Both the position numbers and the translations under genes were made by a program. A DNA stretch of 64,000 bases, from positions 1,612,001-1,676,000 of the forward strand of contig NZ_CP194171.1 of NCBI RefSeq assembly GCF_050908845.1, read 5' to 3'. The notes below the pieces were generated by a model that saw only the letters and a program-made list of their open reading frames with translations, was not told the DNA's origin and made no database searches. Of the stretch, positions 25,235 through 33,794 are shown one piece after another. Positions within the stretch are counted from its first letter, which is position 1, and every line of letters starts with the position of its first letter. The DNA comes from Marinobacterium_D sp050908845 (GTDB lineage Bacteria; Pseudomonadota; Gammaproteobacteria; Pseudomonadales; Balneatricaceae).

Positions 25235-25549
25235 ATGGAAAGCGCGGTTGAGGGTGCCATTCGGTTAAAACCGGAGTACATCGTCGGATTGTCCGTCCTG
25301 GCGACCGCAGCGTTGCTGATCATGTGGGGGATGTTCTGGAGCGCGGTGGCCAAGTCCCAGGAAAACATCATGGATATTCTGAAATCCCCGTCGTTTTTTA
25401 AAACGGTTACGGTGATGGGGGTTATCGCGGCCACGGTTATCCTGAGCCTGGCAGGAAGGCTGGAGGGAAATATCACCGGCGCTATTCTCAGCGGGATTGC
25501 CGGCTACGTGTTGGGGCAGCTGTCCGGGAAGAGTGAAAGTAAAGGCTGA
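25235..25549 (+). CDS. Small two-helix membrane protein, unrecognised
   Basis: 104 aa. Two hydrophobic helices (about 16-36, GLSVLATAALLIMWGMF, and about 57-73, TVTVMGVIAATVILSLA) and a weaker glycine-rich third segment (about 80-95). AGGGGAG lies 9 nt before the ATG, so it is probably translated. It is flanked by non-coding DNA on the left (about 290 bp, nothing recognised) and by a convergent LysR gene on the right. Its length and Gly-rich last helix vaguely recall holin-like proteins, but I would not assign it. Confidence 0.65.
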   Translation: MESAVEGAIRLKPEYIVGLSVLATAALLIMWGMFWSAVAKSQENIMDILKSPSFFKTVTVMGVIAATVILSLAGRLEGNITGAILSGIAGYVLGQLSGKSESKG

Positions 25550-25633
25550 GAAACAGATACTCAGGCAGTGAGAGCAAGACCGGGTTTCGTTGGCCTTGCC
25601 CAGAAGGTTTCTCTAGCAGTTGCGGCGTACAGG

Positions 25634-26575
25634 TTAGTCTGCGGTGTTCTGCATCGCCAACTGCCGCGATACCTCATCCCCTGTAATATCAAGCATCAGA
25701 TCTCTGACCCAGCGGATGACCGGGTCCATATCCCGGTACTGGTGCCACTGCAGGGACCAGGGGATCTTGGGGAAGTCGATCTCGGGCTGTACGACCCGGA
25801 TCGGCAGAAATTCGCCCCAGAAATCCGCCAGGCGCTTGTGCACGGTGGCGATGCGGTCGGTGCCGATCACGTACTGGGGCAACTGGCTGTAGGCGCTCAC
25901 GGTCATCGCCACCTTGCGCTCGACCCCGGCATTTTTTGCCAGAACCGCATCGATACCGGGGCGCAGCTGGCTGCCGAAACCCACGCCGATATGACCGGAT
26001 TCTGCATACTGCTCATAACTGATGCTATCGCCCACGTCGGGGTTATCGGCGCTGCAGATGCAGACGAACTCCTCGATAAACAGCTGCAGTTTGGGGTGGT
26101 CATCGTTTAGAAAGGTGTTGGGCATCAGCAGGAAATCGACCTTGCCCTGATCGAGCTCGGACCAGGGATCATCCCCCGGCGTGGCGATCTCCAGCTGGAT
26201 CCCTGGCGCCTGTTTGCTGATCTCCCGGGCCACGGCAGGCATCACCACGGTAGAGGTGTGGTCCGACATCAGGAAGGTGAGTTTGCGGCTGACATCCGCC
26301 GGGTTCATCTCCGGGCGGGTTTCCAGCGTGGTCTGCGCCTGGATCAGCAGGCTACGGATCGGCTGCACCAGGCTTTCCGCCAGCGGTGTCAGCACCATCT
26401 TGCGGCCCACCTGCACCAGCAGCGGATCGTCGAAGTAGTCCCTCAAGCGTGCCAGCGCGCCGCTGGTGGCAGACTGGCTCAAAAACAGGCGCTCGCCGGC
26501 CCGGGTGATGTTGCGCTCTGTCAGCAGGGCATCCAGCACAACCACCAGGTTCATATCGAATTTATTGAGTCTCAT
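25634..26575 (-). CDS. LysR-family regulator, NodD/PcpR-like
   Basis: 313 aa. Helix-turn-helix at about 8-65 (FDMNLVVVLDALLTERNITRA, LFLSQSATSGALARLRDYF) with the long 'DPLLVQVGRKMVLTPLA' follow-on typical of the NodD/LinR/PcpR branch, whose members often sense aromatic ligands. Effector domain from about 95 to 300. It lies downstream of and on the same strand as the RND/YCF48 pair, separated by 139 bp with a strong inverted repeat. It is a candidate regulator of the aromatic-degradation genes or of the RND pair. Confidence 0.88.
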   Translation of the reverse strand: MRLNKFDMNLVVVLDALLTERNITRAGERLFLSQSATSGALARLRDYFDDPLLVQVGRKMVLTPLAESLVQPIRSLLIQAQTTLETRPEMNPADVSRKLTFLMSDHTSTVVMPAVAREISKQAPGIQLEIATPGDDPWSELDQGKVDFLLMPNTFLNDDHPKLQLFIEEFVCICSADNPDVGDSISYEQYAESGHIGVGFGSQLRPGIDAVLAKNAGVERKVAMTVSAYSQLPQYVIGTDRIATVHKRLADFWGEFLPIRVVQPEIDFPKIPWSLQWHQYRDMDPVIRWVRDLMLDITGDEVSRQLAMQNTAD

Positions 26576-26650
26576 TGCCTGTTCCTCTGTGAGATACGCC
26601 AGAGCGCGCTAATACATTGACCTTACAAGGAATTATGCCGCCAACCAAGG

Positions 26651-26686
26651 CTGGCCAATATCCCCAATTAGGTAAATATTGGCCAG
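26651..26686. promoter_or_regulatory. 11-bp perfect inverted repeat between RND and LysR genes
   Basis: CTGGCCAATAT / ATATTGGCCAG (26651-26661, 26676-26686) with a 14-bp AT-rich spacer. It lies 29 bp after the RND stop and about 75 bp ahead of the LysR start. No T-run follows, so an operator for LysR autoregulation is as likely as a terminator. Confidence 0.5.
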
Positions 26687-26714
26687 CACTCAGCGGGGCC
26701 GGGTTTGATAAGGC

Positions 26715-29135
26715 TTAGATGTATTCCAGCGTTTTCTGCTCGATCAGCGGTTCCGCCTTGAGCTCCACGGGCTGTTTGCGTGCGGACGGGAACAGCAGGT
26801 AGGCCAGCGCCGGTAGCAGGATCAGCGCACCGACCATGTTCCAGATGAACATGAAGGCGAGCAGGATACCCATATCCGCCTGGAACTTGATCGGCGAGAA
26901 GATCCAGGTGCCGACACCGATCGCCAGGGTCACGCCGGTGAGCATCACCACCTTGCCGGTGAGCAGCAGGGCACGGTAGTACGCCTGGGACAGGCTTTCA
27001 CCCTGGCGCAGCTGGGCCAGTACGATACTCATCACATAGAGCGCGTAGTCGACACCGATGCCCACGCCCAGGGCGATCACCGGCAGGGTGGCCACTTTCA
27101 GACCGATATCCAGGCTTACCATCAGCGCTTCGCAGAGGATGGAGGTGAGCATCAGCGGCAGCACCGCACAGACCACGGCTCTCCAGGAGCGGAAGGTGAT
27201 CATGCAGAGAATAATCACGGCGGAGTAAACCCAGATCAGCATATCCTGGTTGGCATCCTCAACCACGATGTTGGTGGCTGCTTCGATACCGGCGTTACCG
27301 GCGGCGAGCAGGAAGGTGGCATCCTCGCTGTTGTTGGCGGCGGCGAAGTCCTCCACCCAGTCAACCACGCGGGTCAGGGTGTCGGCCTTGTGATCGGCCA
27401 GGTAGGCGTACTGGGTCAGCAGGCTGCAGGCGTCGTTATACAGACCACGCGGCGCGCTGGCGGTGATCATGTTCAGCGTGGCCTGGTTGTTGAGTAGCTC
27501 GTACCAGCTCGGATTACCCTCCGACAGGCCCACCAGCACGCGGCGGTTCAGCATCGCCAGCGAGTTGGTGGATTCCACACCAGGCAGAGACTGTAACTGC
27601 CAGTCCAGATCGTCCACCAGCTTCAGCGCTTCATACTGGGAGCAGCCGTTGGCCGGTGTTTCCACCATGATGGCGAACACGTCGCTGCTGGCGCCGTAGT
27701 TAGAGGTAATAAAAGCGTTATCGCGGTTGTAGCGGGAATCCGCTCGCAGCTCGGGCGCGCCGGCATCCAGGTCGCCGACCTTCAGGTTCTGGCCGATAAA
27801 GTGGCCGCCCAGCGCCATCAATCCGGCAACGCCGATGCAGATAAAGGCCCACTTTTTCGCCGTGAACAGGTCGAGGAAACGCCATACCGGGTGGCGGGCG
27901 CTGCCGTCCTTGTCTTCCTGCATCGCCTGCAGGCTACGTGCGGCGGCTTTCGGGCTGACACCCAGGTAGGAGAGCAGCACCGGCAGCAGCACCAGGTTGG
28001 TGAAGATCAGCATCGCCACACCGATACTGGCGGTAACGGCCAGGTCCTGGATCACCGGGATGTCGATAAACATCAGCACGGTAAAGCCCACGGCATCACT
28101 GAGCAGCGCGGTCAGGCCGGCCACAAACAGTCGGCGGAAGGTCTGGCGGGCGGCTACGAACTGGTGCATGCCGCGGCCGATATCCTGCATTACCCCGTTC
28201 ATCTTCTGGGCGCCGTGGCTGATGCCGATGGCAAAGACCAGGAAGGGTACTAGCACGGAGTAGGGGTCCAGCGCGTAGCCCAGCACCGGCAGCAGGCCGA
28301 GCTGCCAGATCACGGCGGTGAGCGAGCAGAGCATCACCAGCAGGGTGCTCTTGATACAGCGGGTGTACCAGTACAGCACCAGGCCGGTGATCGCGATAGC
28401 GAGAGCGAAAAAGGCGAGAATCTGTTTCAGGCCGTCGATCAGATCACCCACCACCTTGGCAAAGCCGGTGATATGGATGCTGATGTTTTCGCTCTGGTGA
28501 GCCGAGCGCAGGGATTCCAGCTGCTCGGAGAGCTGGGTGTAATCCAGCGGCGTACCGTCGGCGGTGGTTTCCAGCAGCGGCACAAAGATGATGCTGGAGC
28601 GCTGGTCAAATGCCACCAGCTGGCCGATCTCGCGGGAGCGTCCCACGTTGCGGCGCAGGTCCTCCAGGCTGTCGGGCGAGCCGTCGTAGCCGTCGGGAAT
28701 CACCGGACCGCCATCTAGGCCGTACTCGGTGACGCCAACCCAGCGGGTGGATGGCGTCCACAGGGATTTCATCTGGGCGCGGTCGACGCCCGGCAGCAGG
28801 TAGATCTCATCGTTGAGCTGGCGCAGGGTGGCCTGGTAATCCTTGTCGTAGATATCGCCGGATTTGTTGGCGACGGCGATACGCACGGCGTTGCCAAGCC
28901 CCGCCAGCTCATCCTGATGCTTGCGGTAGTTCTCGATAAACGGGTGGCTGCCCGGGATCATCTTGTCGAAGCTGGAGTTGAAGTTCAGTCCCTGCAACTG
29001 CCAGCCCAGCAGCACAGTCACCAGCAGGCAGATCGAGATGATCAGCGGGCGGTGGTTGAAGATTGCGCGTTCAAGCAGCGAACCCGACTTGGAATCGAAA
29101 TCTTTCATCTTGTTATTCTGTTCGGTTGGTTGCAT
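26715..29135 (-). CDS. RND/MMPL-family transporter
   Basis: 806 aa inner-membrane protein with two repeats of one helix, a large periplasmic domain and a five- to six-helix bundle (about 12 helices). The size and SSD-like second half fit the MMPL/HAE3-type RND branch rather than AcrB (about 1,000 aa). Such proteins move lipids or hydrophobic molecules. The start at 29135 has GGAG about 10 nt upstream, 6 bp after the YCF48 stop, so the two are an operon. The association of MMPL RND, YCF48, DUF1302 and DUF1329 genes is common in degraders of hydrophobic compounds. Confidence 0.87.
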   Translation of the reverse strand: MQPTEQNNKMKDFDSKSGSLLERAIFNHRPLIISICLLVTVLLGWQLQGLNFNSSFDKMIPGSHPFIENYRKHQDELAGLGNAVRIAVANKSGDIYDKDYQATLRQLNDEIYLLPGVDRAQMKSLWTPSTRWVGVTEYGLDGGPVIPDGYDGSPDSLEDLRRNVGRSREIGQLVAFDQRSSIIFVPLLETTADGTPLDYTQLSEQLESLRSAHQSENISIHITGFAKVVGDLIDGLKQILAFFALAIAITGLVLYWYTRCIKSTLLVMLCSLTAVIWQLGLLPVLGYALDPYSVLVPFLVFAIGISHGAQKMNGVMQDIGRGMHQFVAARQTFRRLFVAGLTALLSDAVGFTVLMFIDIPVIQDLAVTASIGVAMLIFTNLVLLPVLLSYLGVSPKAAARSLQAMQEDKDGSARHPVWRFLDLFTAKKWAFICIGVAGLMALGGHFIGQNLKVGDLDAGAPELRADSRYNRDNAFITSNYGASSDVFAIMVETPANGCSQYEALKLVDDLDWQLQSLPGVESTNSLAMLNRRVLVGLSEGNPSWYELLNNQATLNMITASAPRGLYNDACSLLTQYAYLADHKADTLTRVVDWVEDFAAANNSEDATFLLAAGNAGIEAATNIVVEDANQDMLIWVYSAVIILCMITFRSWRAVVCAVLPLMLTSILCEALMVSLDIGLKVATLPVIALGVGIGVDYALYVMSIVLAQLRQGESLSQAYYRALLLTGKVVMLTGVTLAIGVGTWIFSPIKFQADMGILLAFMFIWNMVGALILLPALAYLLFPSARKQPVELKAEPLIEQKTLEYI

Positions 29136-29141
29136 TGACCC

Positions 29142-30359
29142 TTACTCCCCTGCCGCTTTGCGCTTGGTTTCCACCAGGCTGGGGCCGTTGAAGCCGACGC
29201 CCACCAGCTTGCCGTTGGCGGCGCGTACCAGATCGGTCAGCGGTTGATGCGCATCGGCAACGGGGATCAGGCGTCCATCGCCGAGCAGGCGCAGGATATG
29301 GCCGGCCTGGTTGGCGAACAGGTAGCCGCTGTCGCCGCCGCTTTCGTTGCTGAGAGCAGCGTTAATCGATACCGGGATCGGATTGGAGAGCGGTGCGAAG
29401 GTGTAACCGGTATCCCGGGATTCCAGCACGGTGCCGCGCAGGCCCCCCACAAGCACCTCGCCAGGGGAGGGTGTCAGCAGGGTAAACAGGCTGCCCGGGT
29501 AGCCCACGTCGATCTTGTCGAAGTGCTTGCCGCCATCCAGTGAGCGGATAAACAGGCCCTGCTCACCGGCCAGGTACAGCGAGTCGCCGTTACGGGTGAT
29601 GGCATAGATATGCGCTCCCCAGTCGTTGGGTAGGTCGCCAACCATTGAGCTCCAGCTTTCGCCGCCATCCTCGGTGCGGAACGCCAGGCCGTAAGCACCG
29701 CCGATCATGCCGTGCTGGCGGTCGCTGAAGTGCAGCGACAGGAAGGGTTTGTCCGGGCCATCCTGAACCAGCAGCTCGGCGTTGCTCAGGCGCTGCTCGT
29801 CACCGGAGCGTTGCGCGGCGCTGTGCTCGATCTCGATCGCCTCGGTGCCGTCCAGCTGCAGTTCCCAGCTTTCACCGCCATCCCGGGTCGCCAGCACTAC
29901 GCCGGCGTGACCGATGGCCCAGCCGTACTCTGCATCGACAAACTGTACATCAGTCAGCGTGACGCTGACCGGTACGGGCACCTGGCGCCAGTTCTCGCCA
30001 TTGTCATCGGAGAGCAGGATGACGCCGCGTTCGCCCACGGCAACGAGACGCTCGCCGGCTTCGGCCAGTCCCAGCAGAACCGCGCGCTGGGCGATGGAGG
30101 TCATCCGTGCCGGCTGCTCAAGAACGCTCGGGGCGGTGGCCTGTGCCAGGGAGGGCGAGAGCAGGCTGAGCGCCAGGCCGGCGGTCATCAAGCTGTTCCG
30201 TATCCCGGCTGTAATCGCCCGGGAAATGGGGGAGGTTAGCGCCGCCCGGTTCGGTTTCAGGTGTGAAGGGGAGAAGCGTTCACTCATTACTGCGGACCTC
30301 GGGTGATATGTCCTGGTGGAGAACAGGTCGGCAGAGCTGTTGGGTTTATGCTGCTTCAT
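29142..30359 (-). CDS. YCF48/BNR-repeat exported protein
   Basis: Up to 405 aa. A hydrophobic export segment MTAGLALSLLSPSLAQA lies near residues 58-74, followed by a beta-propeller of YCF48/photosystem-II-stability-factor type with repeated D-x-G-x-x-W motifs (DDNGENW, RDGGESW, EDGGESW, SLDGGKHF). The ATG at 30359 has GGAG 7 nt ahead; a start at 30287 (MSERF) would give a shorter, more usual leader and cannot be excluded. Here it is the periplasmic partner of the RND protein, encoded 6 bp downstream. This family is a scaffold or assembly factor elsewhere; its role in this pair is inferred. Confidence 0.85.
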   Translation of the reverse strand: MKQHKPNSSADLFSTRTYHPRSAVMSERFSPSHLKPNRAALTSPISRAITAGIRNSLMTAGLALSLLSPSLAQATAPSVLEQPARMTSIAQRAVLLGLAEAGERLVAVGERGVILLSDDNGENWRQVPVPVSVTLTDVQFVDAEYGWAIGHAGVVLATRDGGESWELQLDGTEAIEIEHSAAQRSGDEQRLSNAELLVQDGPDKPFLSLHFSDRQHGMIGGAYGLAFRTEDGGESWSSMVGDLPNDWGAHIYAITRNGDSLYLAGEQGLFIRSLDGGKHFDKIDVGYPGSLFTLLTPSPGEVLVGGLRGTVLESRDTGYTFAPLSNPIPVSINAALSNESGGDSGYLFANQAGHILRLLGDGRLIPVADAHQPLTDLVRAANGKLVGVGFNGPSLVETKRKAAGE

Positions 30360-30458
30360 TATTGTTCTCCAGCATTCGTTTCTTGTTGTTATGCCTTTTG
30401 GGCAGAGCCGTCACTGAATCCGGCAAGGATCAACATACGTGGACTGGTACCGATTCGT

Positions 30459-30481
30459 CTAATCGATAATTTCGAGATTAG
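30459..30481. promoter_or_regulatory. LysR-type dyad upstream of the YCF48-RND operon
   Basis: CTAATC-N11-GATTAG (30459-30464, 30476-30481), a perfect 6-bp dyad with the T-N11-A layout of LysR boxes, 100 bp before the YCF48 start. The LysR protein at 25634-26575 is a reasonable candidate binder. Confidence 0.4.
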
Positions 30482-30504
30482 GTATCCATAAAGACGATAG
30501 TTAG

Positions 30505-30538
30505 GTTTAAAAAGTAAACGCCGGCAGGACCGGCGTTT
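30505..30538 (-). terminator. Rho-independent terminator after the Rieske oxygenase
   Basis: On the minus strand AAACGCCGG / CCGGCGTTT (30538-30530, 30524-30516) with a 5-nt loop, then ACTTTTT. It lies 33 bp after the oxygenase stop. Confidence 0.8.
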
Positions 30539-30571
30539 TGATGAGGATGAGGAAAGGGTAGGCGATAGCCT

Positions 30572-31609
30572 TTATTCGCCGGCCTGCTCCGCGGCGATCA
30601 TCTTGTCCAGCACCCGGCGGGCGCGCACGGCGGCGGCATCGCCCACCAGCAGAATCGGTTTCATATCCCAGAACTCGTTGTCGCCCATCATCTTCTGCTG
30701 GGCTTCCAGCATCGGCAGATCTTCGGTACTAAACGGTACCTCCAGGCCCGAGACCTGCTGCTCGGCAATGGCCGCACCCTGTTCACCCATCTGTATCGGC
30801 ATCGGGAAGGCGAACCAGTAGTGGGTAGTGGTATCGGTTTCCGGGCTGAACAGATGCGGCAGCGGGGTTTCGGTGCCGTCGCTGCGTGGTGCCCCGGTGG
30901 GGGTGGCGCCGGCCATCAGCAGCATGTTGGCCGGGGCATCCCAGCGTACGTCGGTCCAGCGATCCACCGGCGTGTCCTGTGGAATACCCATGGCGGCGTA
31001 AAGGAAGTCTGGCATGATCTCGTTGACGGTCTGGCGGAACGACCAGACGGTGTTTTCGTTCTGCTCGATACTGGTGATCGCCTGGCTGACATGGTCGCTG
31101 CCCAGGGTGCTGGGGTGCAGGAACTGGATATGCGACAGATCGAGAATGTTGTCGGACTCCAGCACGTAGTTGGCCTTGGCGTGCAGGTAGCGCTTGGCGA
31201 CGTAGAAACGCTCTGGGTCCATACAGGAGAAGTCCGGGATCAGCGCCTCGTCGGCAGCTTCCTTGTCGCCCATCCAGATCCAGATCAGGCTGTATTTTTC
31301 CACCACCGGGTAGGCTTCGACCTTGGCGGCGCGGGGGATCTTGCCATCGCCGTGCGGGTTCTTGCTGCAGGCGCCGCTACCGTTGAACTCCAGGCCGTGG
31401 TAAGCGCACTGAACGGCGTTGCCGCAGTGTCGGCCCATGGAAAGCGGTGCGAAACGGTGCGGGCAGCGGTCGTGAATCGCCTGAACCTTGCCGCTCTCAT
31501 CCCGAAAAAACAGCACCGGGATATTCAGCAGGGTGCGGGTAAACAGGCCTTCAGCGGGTACTTCGTTATCCCAGCCAGCCACGTACCAGGTGTTTTTAAG
31601 AAACGGCAT
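30572..31609 (-). CDS. Rieske non-heme iron oxygenase, vanillate O-demethylase (VanA)-like
   Basis: 345 aa. Rieske cluster ligands: CPH (C49, H51) and CAYH (C68, H71). Mononuclear iron site: LDLSHIQFLH with D157 as bridging aspartate and H160, H165 as ligands. The N-terminus MPFLKNTWYVAGW is typical of the VanA/TsaM/dicamba demethylase group, which remove methyl groups from aryl ethers or hydroxylate side chains. No VanB-type reductase is adjacent; the Rieske ferredoxin at 6994 and Fpr at 21755 could serve. Divergent from a TetR gene with an operator-like palindrome between them. Confidence 0.9.
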   Translation of the reverse strand: MPFLKNTWYVAGWDNEVPAEGLFTRTLLNIPVLFFRDESGKVQAIHDRCPHRFAPLSMGRHCGNAVQCAYHGLEFNGSGACSKNPHGDGKIPRAAKVEAYPVVEKYSLIWIWMGDKEAADEALIPDFSCMDPERFYVAKRYLHAKANYVLESDNILDLSHIQFLHPSTLGSDHVSQAITSIEQNENTVWSFRQTVNEIMPDFLYAAMGIPQDTPVDRWTDVRWDAPANMLLMAGATPTGAPRSDGTETPLPHLFSPETDTTTHYWFAFPMPIQMGEQGAAIAEQQVSGLEVPFSTEDLPMLEAQQKMMGDNEFWDMKPILLVGDAAAVRARRVLDKMIAAEQAGE

Positions 31610-31646
31610 CTTATTATTATCCTCGTCTACGGATGTTATTCTTTAG

Positions 31647-31665
31647 ATGTGAGCAGTGCTTACAT
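31647..31665. promoter_or_regulatory. Operator-like palindrome between Rieske oxygenase and TetR genes
   Basis: ATGTGAGC-AGT-GCTTACAT, matching at 7 of 8 pairs. It is 38 bp from the oxygenase start and 36 bp from the TetR start, the usual place for a TetR-family operator controlling both genes. Confidence 0.6.
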
Positions 31666-31700
31666 TAGTATTGTGGATTCAGCTGGTCAAACGAATAAGT

Positions 31701-32309
31701 ATGAAAAAAACCGATACCTACCATCACGGAAACCTGCGTCAGGCGCTGATCGATAGCGCTTTTGATCTGGTGGTGGCCCAGGGGCAGGATGCGCTGTCGC
31801 TGCGTGAGCTGGCGACGACGCTGAATGTATCCCGGGGCGCGCCTTACCGGCATTTCCCGGACAGAGATGCGCTGCTGACGGCAGTGGCGGCCAAGGGCTT
31901 CAACCTGATGGGAACAGTGCTTGAACCGCTGGAAAACAGTACCGATGGCAACCTTACCCTGAGCGGAGTGGGGCAGGCATTTCTTGAGTTTGCCGAGGGC
32001 TACCCGCAGCTGTTCCGGCTGATGTTCGATACGCACCTGATGGCGCAGGCATTGCCGGGCAGTGAGCTTGGTGATGCCGTGGAGGCGGTGTATAGCCGCG
32101 TCAGTGGACTGGTGAGAAGCCTGCTGAGCATCGATGATGAAAGCCTGCTCAAGCAGCAGATGGTGGCGATGTGGTCGACGCTCTATGGCTATGCTCACCT
32201 GCGTCATGCCGAGATGCTCAAGCCCTACATGGTTGAAGGTGTGGGCAAGGAGGAGATAGAGCGTGCGGTATTGGAGACAGCATTTTCGTTTTCTGGTCGC
32301 GCAGGTTAA
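31701..32309 (+). CDS. TetR-family transcriptional repressor
   Basis: 202 aa. N-terminal helix-turn-helix with LSLRELATTLNVSRGAPYRHF (about residues 34-54); the C-terminal ligand domain is AcrR/TetR_C-like. Start MKKTDTYHHGNLRQALI is typical; an upstream start at 31656 would fall inside the palindrome. Ribosome site is weak (AATAAG). Divergence from the VanA-like oxygenase suggests it represses that gene until an aromatic ligand binds. Confidence 0.88.
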   Translation: MKKTDTYHHGNLRQALIDSAFDLVVAQGQDALSLRELATTLNVSRGAPYRHFPDRDALLTAVAAKGFNLMGTVLEPLENSTDGNLTLSGVGQAFLEFAEGYPQLFRLMFDTHLMAQALPGSELGDAVEAVYSRVSGLVRSLLSIDDESLLKQQMVAMWSTLYGYAHLRHAEMLKPYMVEGVGKEEIERAVLETAFSFSGRAG

Positions 32310-32413
32310 CGGCAGGTCCGCTGTGCTGGACCGGGGTCAATGGGAATCGCTATTCTGTCACCAGAAAAGTAGTAGTATTTGAGTTGATTCATTTATCAGG
32401 AAGCAGGCCCGTT

Positions 32414-32668
32414 ATGAAAAACAAAGTACTGTTAATCGCTGCTGTGACACTTCTTCCGCTTTCCGTTGCTCAGGCCGAGATCACTATCTCCACCGACAAG
32501 ATGGAGATCAGCAAAGACTGCATCAAGCTTGAAGGTGATAACGTCCAGGTGAAGTCGGACGACTGTAGCTCGGGCAAGTTTGACAAGGGGGACCATGAGA
32601 ACCGTAGCGTGCATGGTGATGACAACCCGGGTCAGGGCCACGACAAGGACAAGAAACACAAGAAGTAA
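32414..32668 (+). CDS. Small exported Asp/Lys/His-rich protein
   Basis: 84 aa. Signal peptide MKNKVLLIAAVTLLPLSVAQA (cleavage about 21). The mature 63 residues include two cysteines (in KDCIK and DDCSS) that could form a disulfide, and a charged tail rich in Asp, Lys, His and Gly (GDHENRSVHGDDNPGQGHDK). I do not recognise the family; metal binding by the tail is possible. AGGAAG lies 10 nt before the ATG and a hairpin follows the stop, so it is probably a one-gene transcript. Confidence 0.7.
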   Translation: MKNKVLLIAAVTLLPLSVAQAEITISTDKMEISKDCIKLEGDNVQVKSDDCSSGKFDKGDHENRSVHGDDNPGQGHDKDKKHKK

Positions 32669-32677
32669 TGCAGGTGC

Positions 32678-32703
32678 AGGGCTCTTTTCATCAGGGCCCT
32701 TTT
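32678..32703 (+). terminator. Hairpin after the small exported protein
   Basis: AGGGC / GCCCT (32678-32682, 32696-32700) followed by TTT, 10 bp past the stop. Short stem, moderate support. Confidence 0.5.
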
Positions 32704-33030
32704 GCTTTACGCGGAGCTACTCTCCAGGGGAGGGTTTACGCGGTCGTTTTCAGCAGAAAAAAAGAACCGGCTGCAGGTCGCCAGGACCTCGTGATATCGC
32801 TCAGTATGCGAGCTCACCTTCACCGGTTGTTTTCAAAGAGGGGGTGTCCGACAGCTTGTAACTTGTAACCGGACTTCCCTCGACACGAGCCAAAAGCAGT
32901 TGGCTACAGAACCACCGCACCCGTTCAGATTAGACAAGGTTCGAAGCTTTGGGTAATCCTTAGTGATGATGGGTTGTATCTGCGATGCGGATGGACGGTC
33001 TGCCTCATCGCCCGGATCTTCGGCACAACA
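32704..33030. other. Intergenic region, no gene seen
   Basis: 327 bp. Short open frames exist but lack ribosome sites and family resemblance. No repeat or RNA structure was recognised apart from the hairpin that begins at 33031. Confidence 0.5.
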
Positions 33031-33063
33031 AATACCCGGTCGGGAAGGCTCCCACCGGGTATT
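33031..33063 (-). terminator. Hairpin terminator after the CoA-transferase operon
   Basis: Perfect 10-bp stem AATACCCGGT / ACCGGGTATT (33031-33040, 33054-33063). On the minus strand it is followed by TGTTGTG, a weak U-tract. It lies 31 bp after the subunit B stop. Confidence 0.7.
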
Positions 33064-33093
33064 GGAAACTGCCGGTTTGCCGATATTCCGCTG

Positions 33094-33750
33094 TTAGAAA
33101 CGCATCTCCGGCACATGATCGGGGACGATTAACCGTCCTGCGGTTTTCTCCTGGATCTCTTCGATACTGACGCCGGGCGCCCGCTCCCGCAGGATAAAGG
33201 CGCCGTCTTCGATCTCCAGCCAGGCCAGATCGGTCAGTATCTTTTTGATGCAACCGGCGCCGGTCAGCGGCAGGGAGCAGCTCTCCAGCAGTTTCGACTC
33301 GCCGCTTTTCGACGCGTGGGTCATGGTGACGATGATATTGTCCGCGCCGGCGACCAGGTCCATGGCGCCGCCCATGCCTTTGACCAGCTTGCCGGGAATC
33401 ATCCACGAGGCGATATTGCCGCTCACATCCACCTCGAACGCGCCGAGCACGGTCAGGTCCACATGACCGCCACGGATCATGGCGAAGGATTCGGCGGAAG
33501 AGAAAATCGATGCGCCGGGGATCGTCGTCACGGTCTGTTTGCCGGCATTGATCATATCGGCATCCACTTCCTCCTCGGTGGGAAAGGCGCCCATACCGAG
33601 AAGCCCGTTCTCGGACTGCAGCATCACCTCCATCCCCTCGGGGACGTAGTTGGCCACCAGTGTCGGGATACCGATGCCGAGATTCACGTAGAAACCATCC
33701 TGAAGTTCGCGCGCCACGCGCATAGCCATCTGTTCACGGGAAAGAGCCAT
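33094..33750 (-). CDS. 3-oxoacid CoA-transferase, subunit B
   Basis: 218 aa. The catalytic glutamate lies in the family motif SENGLLGMG (about residues 46-54). N-terminal NLGIGIPTLVANYVP is typical. With subunit A it moves CoA from succinyl-CoA to a 3-oxoacid: acetoacetate (ScoB type) or 3-oxoadipate (PcaJ type); sequence alone does not separate the two. The start at 33750 is preferred because GGAGG lies 5 nt upstream, while the ATG at 33762 overlaps that site. 44 bp downstream of subunit A. In an aromatic-degradation setting it would activate a ring-cleavage product. Confidence 0.9.
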   Translation of the reverse strand: MALSREQMAMRVARELQDGFYVNLGIGIPTLVANYVPEGMEVMLQSENGLLGMGAFPTEEEVDADMINAGKQTVTTIPGASIFSSAESFAMIRGGHVDLTVLGAFEVDVSGNIASWMIPGKLVKGMGGAMDLVAGADNIIVTMTHASKSGESKLLESCSLPLTGAGCIKKILTDLAWLEIEDGAFILRERAPGVSIEEIQEKTAGRLIVPDHVPEMRF

Positions 33751-33794
33751 AGGGGCCTCCATGTTCCTGAGAGAATTATTATTCGGTAAAAGGA

